A stretch of 9,486 nucleotides of DNA, taken from assembly GCA_030830595.1 (NCBI GenBank), contig JAURMS010000395.1:1-9486 (forward strand), written 5' to 3'. Below are positions 1-6,603 of the stretch, one piece after another. A model generated the notes under the pieces. That model ran no database searches and was not told where the DNA came from. It saw nothing but the letters and a program-made list of their open reading frames with translations. This stretch comes from Gammaproteobacteria bacterium. GTDB taxonomy: Bacteria > Pseudomonadota > Gammaproteobacteria > Steroidobacterales > Steroidobacteraceae. Position numbers and translations under genes: made by a program. How positions within the stretch are numbered: position 1 is the stretch's first letter; the number at the start of each line of letters is the position of its first letter.

Positions 1-145
1 CGAGAGCACCCGCGACGGCAGCGACCGCATCACCCGTAGCTGGCTGGCCCCGGCCCTCGGCTCCCTGACCGAGCAGATGGAACAGGAACGGCGCGGGCGG
101 CGACTGCTCTCGATGTACCTGCAGCGCTACCAGCCCGGCCCCTGA
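1..145 (+). CDS. C-terminal end of an unidentified protein (5' truncated)
   Basis: An open plus-strand frame enters from the left edge (codons from base 2) and ends at TGA 143-145, giving the last 47 residues of a protein that begins outside the window. The tail is charged and looks helical (contains LTEQMEQERRGRRLLSMYLQ), with no cysteine, no membrane segment and no motif I recognise. GC-rich third positions resemble the rest of the window, so it reads as coding. Its stop codon directly abuts the stop of the convergent dcd gene, with no room for a terminator between them. No function can be given. Confidence 0.55.
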   Translation, partial: ESTRDGSDRITRSWLAPALGSLTEQMEQERRGRRLLSMYLQRYQPGP

Positions 146-150
146 TCAGG
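141..150. other. Abutting convergent stop codons in a 10-bp palindrome
   Basis: CCTGATCAGG is a perfect palindrome. Its centre TGATCA is the plus-strand TGA of the upstream gene followed directly by the reverse complement of dcd's TGA. The two genes converge with zero intergenic bases. The stem is too short and lacks a T tract, so I do not call it a terminator. Confidence 0.8.
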
Positions 151-708
151 TGCGCGGCAGGGTCACCCCTGTCTGCCCCTGATACTTGCCGCCTCGGTCC
201 CGATAGGACGTATCGCAGACCTCGTCGGACTCGAAGAACAGCATCTGGGCCACGCCCTCGTTGGCGTAGATCTTGGCGGGCAGCGGGGTGGTATTGGAAA
301 ACTCCAGGGTGACATGACCCTCCCACTCCGGCTCCAGGGGGGTGACGTTGACAATGATCCCGCACCGGGCATAGGTGCTCTTGCCGAGGCAGACCACCAT
401 CACATTGCGGGGGATGCGGAAGTATTCCACCGTGCGGGCAAGCGCAAAGGAATTCGGCGGAATGATGCAGACGTCCGCCTGCTGATCGACGAAGTTGTTG
501 AGGTCGAACTGCTTGGGATCGACGATGGTGGAGTTGATATTGGTGAACACCTTGAATTCGCTGGCGCAACGCACGTCGTAGCCATAGCTGGACGTGCCGT
601 AGGAGACGATCCGCCGCCCTTCCACCTCACGAACCTGACCGGCCTCGAACGGCTCGATCATGCCGGTCGACTCGGCCATGCGCCTGATCCAACGGTCGGA
701 CTTGATGC

Positions 709-712
<4 letters not shown>
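146..712 (-). CDS. dcd: dCTP deaminase
   Basis: Dcd deaminates dCTP to dUTP and ammonia. The dUTP is then cleaved by dUTPase, feeding dTMP synthesis in the cytoplasm. The 188-residue protein has the full family pattern: start MSIKSDRWIRRM, then SYGTSSYGYDVRC (about 37-49), IIPPNSFALARTVEYFRIP (83-101), the substrate-binding GKSTYARCGIIVNVTPLEPEW (110-130), and GHVTLEFSNTTPLPAKIYANEG (132-153). By alignment with E. coli Dcd, Arg116 and Glu137 match the active-site Arg115 and catalytic Glu138. The end DRGGKYQGQTGVTLPRT is typical of the pseudomonad-type 188-residue form rather than the 193-residue enterobacterial one. The ATG overlaps the apbC stop (ATGA, 709-712) and has a GGGAG Shine-Dalgarno sequence at 720-724, so the two genes are probably translationally coupled. 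I take it as monofunctional because nothing suggests the fused dUTPase activity of archaeal forms. Confidence 0.97.
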
Positions 713-1803
<1,091 letters not shown>

Positions 1804-1807
1804 CCTA

Positions 1808-1813
1808 ACCTCC
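1808..1813 (-). promoter_or_regulatory. Ribosome binding site deciding the apbC start
   Basis: The minus strand reads ATGGAGGTTAGGGTG. The GGAGGT is well placed for the GTG at 1803-1801, and it overlaps the G of the upstream ATG (1815-1813), so the ATG cannot use it. This favours the GTG as the true start. Confidence 0.65.
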
Positions 1814-1827
1814 ATTGTGGGGGCGGG

Positions 1828-1833
1828 ATTGTA
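1828..1833 (-). promoter_or_regulatory. Possible -10 element for apbC-dcd
   Basis: The minus strand carries TACAAT (1833 to 1828) in an AT-richer stretch. It would put the transcript start about 15-20 bases before the apbC GTG, just leaving room for the GGAGGT. No good -35 hexamer is seen 16-18 bases upstream, so this is a weak call. Confidence 0.3.
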
Positions 1834-1874
1834 CTTAAAGCCTGCCCGGACTTGCGTCTGACCGAGCGGGTGTG

Positions 1875-1883
1875 TGTCATAAT
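1875..1883 (+). promoter_or_regulatory. Possible extended -10 promoter for the kinase-pilT-pilU operon
   Basis: TGTCATAAT fits an extended -10 element (TGn followed by CATAAT, one mismatch to TATAAT). No convincing -35 box lies at the right distance; TTGCGT at 1852-1857 is 20 bases away. Extended -10 promoters can work without one. It predicts a start near 1890 and a 5' leader of roughly 75 bases. Confidence 0.4.
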
Positions 1884-1943
1884 CAGCAAGTTACGACTCT
1901 TTTCGGAGGCTTTTGTTAAGTTTGCGGTGTCCGCTTAGCCGGG

Positions 1944-1953
1944 TTCCGCGGAA
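1944..1953. repeat. 10-bp perfect palindrome just upstream of the kinase gene
   Basis: TTCCGCGGAA is a perfect inverted repeat ending 12 bases before ATG 1966, where a Shine-Dalgarno sequence would be expected. It could be a protein-binding site or a small RNA stem affecting translation start, or chance in GC-rich DNA. A second small stem, GCGG-TGT-CCGC, lies at 1924-1934. Confidence 0.4.
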
Positions 1954-1965
1954 TACGCGCCTGCT

Positions 1966-4395
1966 ATGGGATTATTTTCGAGGTTTCGAGTCGATCGTCT
2001 AGTGGCCGACATCCAGGACGCCGGCGACTTGTCGTCGCCTGCGGCCCGCCGCGCGCTGGAGAACCTCCGCAAGTCCGGAGAGTCCGCCATCCAGCCCATC
2101 GTCGACGCCCTGGCCGTGACCGACAAGGCAGAGACCGACGCCTTGGTGGCGGTGCTCAGGGACCTCACCAACGAGAAGACCTTCCCCAGGATGGCGAGGG
2201 CTCTCGTCGACAGCAACGCCCGTGCGGCGGCAGCCGTCACCCGGGCCCTGACCTTGAGCCGGGGCTATTCACCGCAGCAGGTGCTGGACCTGCTGGATGA
2301 CAACTCCGTCCCACGGCCGGTGGCGCTCAGCCTGGTGGAGGCCAACAAGGCGCGCATTCCCTTTCGTGACCTGATCAACGCCACCTATCGACGGCCGGCG
2401 GCGGAAAAGACCGAGTTGTTCAAGGTGATCGGCGAGATCGCCAGCGACGACAACCTGGAGGAACTGCTGCTGCGGGTGGAGGGACAAGATCCCATCGCGC
2501 GGATGAACATCATTTCCATCCTCTCCAAGTTCAACCGGCCGCAGGTGCGTTTCGCCCTGCAACAGACACTGAAGGACGACAACAAGCGCATGCGGGCAGC
2601 GGCCCTCAAGGCCATCGCCGGCATGCAGGGTGCGATTGATCCCGGGCAGATCGCGCCCATGCTGCGCGACCTCGACATGGAGGTGCAGAACCTCGCGATC
2701 GAGATCCTGTCCAAGGCAGCGCACCCCGACACGGTCACCCACCTGGTCGACGTCCTCAAGGACGAATCCGAGTACTCGCGCCGTGCCGCGGTGGAGGTGC
2801 TGAACGTCATCGGTGACGAGCGGATGGTCAGGACCCTGCTTGAGGCGATCAAGGACGACGACTGGTGGGTCCGGGGCCGGGCAGCTGATGCGCTGGGCAA
2901 GATCGGCGGACCGAACGTGATCAACGCGGCGCTGTCTCTGGTGACGTCGAAGGACGAGGAGGTCCGCAGGACGGCGGTCGAGATCCTCAACCAGACCAAC
3001 GACGAGCGCGCGGCCGAGAGGCTGATCGAGGCCAGCCGGGATGCCGACTGGTGGGTCAGTGAGCGCGCGGTCGACGCTCTCGGGGCCATGGGTACCCGGA
3101 CGGCCATCCCGCGCCTGCTGGAGATGCTCGAGCAGAATCCCAAGTCGGTGGCGACGGTGGTGCGCGCGCTGGGGAAGATCGGCGACTCCAGGGCGGTGGA
3201 ACCGATCCTGTCGCTGCTGAGCCGCAAGGAGGTCGACGTCCTGATCGAGGCGGCCCACGCCATCGGCAAGCTCTGCGACGAAAAGCGCTACGACGACATG
3301 CGCGAGCAGCTGAAACCACTGCTCCAGTCGCGCGAGAAGTCGGTGATCGACGCGGCCTTCAAGGCGGTGGCAGAGCTGGATACACGCTTCGCGCCCTTTG
3401 ACGCCGAGACCATCATGAAGACGGGGATCGCCGGCATGATCGACCAGCCGGCGGCAGGCGTCACCAAGGTCAAGACCGACGGCAACATCGGCCAGACCAT
3501 GCTGATCGAGTCCGCGGACGTGGCCGCAATCATGAAGGCGGCCGAAACCCACGGAAAGCTGGACATCTCCACCCTCAACTCTGGCGATATCGTTGAGGGT
3601 CGATACAAGTTTATCCAGCGCATCGGCAAGGGCGCCTTCGGCACCGTGCTCTTGTTCGAGGACGCCGTGGTCGGCGAAAAACTGATCCTCAAATTCCTCA
3701 ACCCGACGGTCTCGCAGGACGAGGAAATGATGCAGCGGTTCGTCCACGAGCTGCGTTACTCACGCAAGATCACCCATCCCAACGTCATCCGTATCTACGA
3801 CTTCCTGCAGATTCGCGGCAACTACGCCATCTCCATGGAGTATTTCCCGTCGCACACGCTGACCTCAGAGCTCACCGGCGGCAAGCCGATGGGCATCAAG
3901 CGGGCCTTGCGCTTCGCCATCGACGTGACCAGGGGCATGACCGTGGCGCACAACGAGGGCATCGTGCATCGCGACCTCAAGCCAGCCAACGTCCTCATCA
4001 ACGACGAAGGGCTGCTGAAGATCGTGGACTTCGGGGTCGCCGCCGCCCACCAGGAGGGCGACACCCAACTGACCAAGACCGGCTACGTCATCGGCTCGCC
4101 AAAATACATGGCGCCCGAGCAGATCCTCGGTAAAAAGGTCGACATTCGCGCTGACGTCTACTCGCTGGGCGTGATCCTGTATGAACTCCTCACCGGGTCG
4201 CCGCCCTACCACCGCGGCGACCACATGGCCGTGATGTACCAGCACGTCCAGGGACGGGCGGTGCCCCCGCTCGAGGCAAACCCGGAACTCAGCCAGGAAT
4301 TGTCCGATGCGGTCATGAAGGCGATGGCTGTCGACAAGACCCGGCGCTACCAGACCATGGACGAGTTCAGGCTGGCACTGGAACAGTTCTTGTGA
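1966..4395 (+). CDS. HEAT-repeat protein with C-terminal Hanks-type Ser/Thr kinase
   Basis: This is a predicted cytoplasmic 809-residue kinase with no signal peptide or membrane segment. Residues from about 25 to 470 are HEAT/armadillo-like helical repeats, clearest at 205-470. They include two units 62 residues apart carrying DDWWVRGRAADALGKIG (298-314) and ADWWVSERAVDALGAMG (360-376). A linker at about 475-540 leads to the kinase domain (about 546-809). All catalytic elements are present: glycine loop GKGAFG (554-559), Lys576, alpha-C Glu595, HRDLKPAN (668-675, catalytic Asp670), DFG (688-690), APE (716-718) and DVYSLG (730-735). It is therefore an RD-type, probably active enzyme, and the activation segment has Thr700, Thr703 and Thr705 as possible phosphosites. 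ATG 1966 is the only possible start after the in-frame TAG 1936-1938, and it lacks a clear Shine-Dalgarno sequence. The stop is 13 bp before pilT. I infer a role in controlling pilus retraction from context; the substrate is unknown. Confidence 0.93.
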   Translation: MGLFSRFRVDRLVADIQDAGDLSSPAARRALENLRKSGESAIQPIVDALAVTDKAETDALVAVLRDLTNEKTFPRMARALVDSNARAAAAVTRALTLSRGYSPQQVLDLLDDNSVPRPVALSLVEANKARIPFRDLINATYRRPAAEKTELFKVIGEIASDDNLEELLLRVEGQDPIARMNIISILSKFNRPQVRFALQQTLKDDNKRMRAAALKAIAGMQGAIDPGQIAPMLRDLDMEVQNLAIEILSKAAHPDTVTHLVDVLKDESEYSRRAAVEVLNVIGDERMVRTLLEAIKDDDWWVRGRAADALGKIGGPNVINAALSLVTSKDEEVRRTAVEILNQTNDERAAERLIEASRDADWWVSERAVDALGAMGTRTAIPRLLEMLEQNPKSVATVVRALGKIGDSRAVEPILSLLSRKEVDVLIEAAHAIGKLCDEKRYDDMREQLKPLLQSREKSVIDAAFKAVAELDTRFAPFDAETIMKTGIAGMIDQPAAGVTKVKTDGNIGQTMLIESADVAAIMKAAETHGKLDISTLNSGDIVEGRYKFIQRIGKGAFGTVLLFEDAVVGEKLILKFLNPTVSQDEEMMQRFVHELRYSRKITHPNVIRIYDFLQIRGNYAISMEYFPSHTLTSELTGGKPMGIKRALRFAIDVTRGMTVAHNEGIVHRDLKPANVLINDEGLLKIVDFGVAAAHQEGDTQLTKTGYVIGSPKYMAPEQILGKKVDIRADVYSLGVILYELLTGSPPYHRGDHMAVMYQHVQGRAVPPLEANPELSQELSDAVMKAMAVDKTRRYQTMDEFRLALEQFL
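2857..3100 (+). repeat. Internal duplicated two-HEAT unit in the kinase gene
   Basis: The protein shows the same Trp-Trp motif context at residues 300-301 and 362-363. In the DNA, ACTGGTGGGTC recurs at 2861 and 3047, exactly 186 bp (62 codons) apart. The unit is two HEAT repeats long, which suggests growth of the solenoid by duplication of a pair. Divergence is too great for a long nucleotide-level repeat. Confidence 0.6.
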
Positions 4396-4408
4396 TTCAC
4401 TTCGGCTA

Positions 4409-5494
4409 ATGCCGAGAATAGACGCATTCTTGAAGTTGGCCATGTCCCAGGGCTGCTCCGACCTGCACCTGTCGGTCGGCGTGCCACCCATGCTCCGGAT
4501 GCACGGCGACCTGGTGCCCATCCGCTTCCGGGAACTCGGCGGGCCGGAACTGGAAAGCTACGTCATGGAAATCCTCAGCAAGGCGCATGAGGAAACCTTT
4601 CGCCAGGGATACGACGTGGACTTTTCATACGTGACGGAAGACGGGGGCCGTTTCAGGGTCAACGTCTTCCGCAAGGACACCGGCGTCGGCGCGGTGTTCA
4701 GGGCCATCCCGAGCGCCGTGCCCACCCTGGAGGAACTCGGCCTGCCCAAGCTGCTTGCCCGACTGTGCGACCACCACCAGGGCATGATTCTGGTCACCGG
4801 CTCGACCGGCACGGGCAAGTCGACCACCCTCGCCGCAATGATCCATGAGCTGAACGCCCACCGCAGCCTGAACATCATCAGCCTCGAGGACCCCATCGAG
4901 TTCGTGCACCGTAGCAAGAAGAGCCAGGTCGTCCAGCGCGAACTGGGCACCCACATGCCGAGCTTTGCGGAGGGGGTCCGGGCAGCCATGCGCGAGGACC
5001 CAGACGTCATCCTGGTCGGCGAAATGCGCGATGCAGCCACCATCTCGATGGCCATGACGGCCGCCGAAACGGGCCATCTCGTGCTTGGCACCCTGCACAC
5101 CACCAGTGCCACCAAGACCATTGATCGCATCATCGATGCGTTGCCCAACGAAGAGAAAGAGCAGACCAAGAGCTTCCTGGGCCAGAGCCTGATCGCGGTC
5201 GTTACCCAGGTATTGGTGAAAACCCCCGACGGGCGCGGGCGCAAGGCGATCTGCGAGATCATGGTCATGAATCGTGCCATCGCCAAGCTGATCCAGACCG
5301 AGCAGACCCACCAGATTCCGCTGCAGATCCAGACCGGCAAGGACTCCGGCATGCAACTGATGGACCAGGCCATGCTGGCAGCCGTGACGGCCAAGGAGGT
5401 CGATCCCGATCACGCCTACGCGCTGGCCGTCGACAAGAAGCCCTTCACTCGCTACGTGGTGGACCGTAGCCTGCTGCCCCGTTTCGACAACTGA
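4409..5494 (+). CDS. pilT: PilT-family type IV pilus retraction ATPase
   Basis: This is a hexameric secretion-type ATPase that powers pilus disassembly at the inner-membrane base in twitching motility, adhesion and DNA uptake. At 361 residues it is slightly longer than P. aeruginosa PilT (344). Visible elements are the N-terminal SDLHLSVGVPPMLR (17-30), RFRVNV (81-86), Walker A GSTGTGKST (131-139), the Asp box SLEDPIEFVH (158-167), Walker B REDPDVILVGEMRD (195-208, catalytic Glu205) and the His box TGHLVLGTLHT (221-231, both His present). The C-terminal AIRNLIRE motif, needed for retraction in studied PilT proteins, is altered to AIAKLIQT (290-297). The gene starts 13 bp after the kinase stop without a recognisable Shine-Dalgarno sequence, and it is followed 5 bp later by a paralogue. 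It is certainly PilT family; whether it is the organism's main retraction motor is open. Confidence 0.93.
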   Translation: MPRIDAFLKLAMSQGCSDLHLSVGVPPMLRMHGDLVPIRFRELGGPELESYVMEILSKAHEETFRQGYDVDFSYVTEDGGRFRVNVFRKDTGVGAVFRAIPSAVPTLEELGLPKLLARLCDHHQGMILVTGSTGTGKSTTLAAMIHELNAHRSLNIISLEDPIEFVHRSKKSQVVQRELGTHMPSFAEGVRAAMREDPDVILVGEMRDAATISMAMTAAETGHLVLGTLHTTSATKTIDRIIDALPNEEKEQTKSFLGQSLIAVVTQVLVKTPDGRGRKAICEIMVMNRAIAKLIQTEQTHQIPLQIQTGKDSGMQLMDQAMLAAVTAKEVDPDHAYALAVDKKPFTRYVVDRSLLPRFDN

Positions 5495-5499
5495 CCCGC

Positions 5500-6564
5500 A
5501 TGGCAGCCATCGACACCTACCTGGACGAGATGCTGGTGCGGGAGGCCTCAGACCTGCACTTCATGGCCGGCGCACCCCCGAGGATCCGCCAGTACGGCAA
5601 GCTGATGCCCTTGCGGGAAGAGCTGCTGACTGCCGACCTGGTCCAGCAGCACCTCACCGAGATCATGTCCAAGAAGGCCGCCGACCGCCTGGAAGAGAAG
5701 GACGGCTGCGACTTCGCCTATACGCTTGGCGCCAAGGCCCGTTTCAGGGTCAACGTGCTGCGGCACCTCGACGGCCTCGGCGCCGTGTTTCGGGCCATTC
5801 CCTCCAAGGCGCTCACGCTCGAGCAGCTGAAGATGCCCGAGGTGGTCCGCTCACTGTGTCGGGCCAGCAGCGGCCTGATCTTGGTGACCGGCAAGACGGG
5901 TTCAGGCAAGTCGACCACGCTGGCGGCGATGGTCGATGACCTCAACGTCAGGATCAAGGGTCACATCCTGACCATCGAGGATCCGATCGAGTTCGTACAT
6001 CCGCGCAAGAACTGCCTGGTCAGCCAGCGCGAGGTGGGCGTGCACTCGCCGACCTTCGCCTCGGCCCTGCACTCAGCGCTGCGCGAGGACCCGGACGTGA
6101 TCCTGGTGGGCGAGTTGCGCGACCACGAAACCATGAGCACGGCGATCACCGCAGCGGAGATGGGCATCCTGGTCATGGCCACGCTGCACACCAATGGCGC
6201 CGCGGCCACCGTGGATCGCATCGTCAATGCCTTCCCCACGGACAAGCAGAACCATGTCCGCACCATGCTCTCGACCTCCCTGCGGGGCGTGGTCTCCCAG
6301 CAGCTGATCACCCACAAGAGCGGGCGAGGCCGGGTCTGCGCGCTCGAGATCATGGTCAACACCCCTGCCATTTCCAACCTCATCCGTCAGGGCAAGATCG
6401 ACATGCTGGAAAATGCCATGCAGTCCGGAGGGGCCTCCGGTATGCGGGTGATGGACTCCTCCATCCAGCAGCTTCTGGACAGCGGCATGATTACGGGACG
6501 CCTCGCCTATGAAAAGTCGATCTCGAAGATGCGTTTCGAGGACGTGATGAATCGGGACGATTGA
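5500..6564 (+). CDS. pilU: Second PilT/PilU-family retraction ATPase
   Basis: This 354-residue paralogue of the preceding gene sits in the pilU position, where a PilT-dependent accessory retraction ATPase is usual. It has SDLHFMAGAPPRIR (17-30), RFRVNV (81-86), Walker A GKTGSGKST (131-139), TIEDPIEFVH (158-167), REDPDVILVGELRD (195-208, Glu205) and MGILVMATLHT (221-231). The first His-box histidine, His223 in the neighbour, is Ile here, while His230 is kept. The C-terminal motif AISNLIRQ (290-297) is close to the PilT AIRNLIRE. In sequence it looks at least as much like PilT as like P. aeruginosa PilU (382 residues, GEVRSRETM), so the pilU symbol rests mainly on gene order. The start is 5 bp after the previous stop with no Shine-Dalgarno sequence, so translation is probably coupled. 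Confidence 0.88.
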   Translation: MAAIDTYLDEMLVREASDLHFMAGAPPRIRQYGKLMPLREELLTADLVQQHLTEIMSKKAADRLEEKDGCDFAYTLGAKARFRVNVLRHLDGLGAVFRAIPSKALTLEQLKMPEVVRSLCRASSGLILVTGKTGSGKSTTLAAMVDDLNVRIKGHILTIEDPIEFVHPRKNCLVSQREVGVHSPTFASALHSALREDPDVILVGELRDHETMSTAITAAEMGILVMATLHTNGAAATVDRIVNAFPTDKQNHVRTMLSTSLRGVVSQQLITHKSGRGRVCALEIMVNTPAISNLIRQGKIDMLENAMQSGGASGMRVMDSSIQQLLDSGMITGRLAYEKSISKMRFEDVMNRDD

Positions 6565-6573
6565 GCCTGCCAC

Positions 6574-6582
6574 TGGCATAAT
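6574..6582 (+). promoter_or_regulatory. Possible extended -10 promoter for metG
   Basis: TGGCATAAT lies in the 39-bp gap between the second ATPase gene and metG. It matches the TGnCATAAT form also seen before the kinase gene. It would start transcription near 6589 with a leader of about 15 bases, just including the metG ribosome binding site. No -35 hexamer is evident. Confidence 0.4.
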
Positions 6583-6592
6583 TGGCCCCTTC

Positions 6593-6597
6593 GAGGA
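6593..6597 (+). promoter_or_regulatory. Ribosome binding site of metG
   Basis: GAGGA lies six bases before ATG 6604 and fixes the metG start. The preceding three genes of the plus-strand run lack such a site. Confidence 0.6.
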
Positions 6598-6603
6598 CCC
6601 CTT

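Noticed and set aside
141..150. Rho-independent terminator between the convergent genes
   Set aside because: The palindrome has only 5-bp arms, no loop and no T tract.
1804..1815. ATG at 1815 as the apbC start
   Set aside because: It has no ribosome binding site, and the GGAGGT it overlaps is correctly placed for GTG at 1803.
2269..3747. 492-codon open frame on the minus strand inside the kinase gene
   Set aside because: The plus-strand frame encodes coherent HEAT repeats and kinase motifs; the minus-strand product is low-complexity His/Asp/Leu-rich sequence typical of an antisense shadow.
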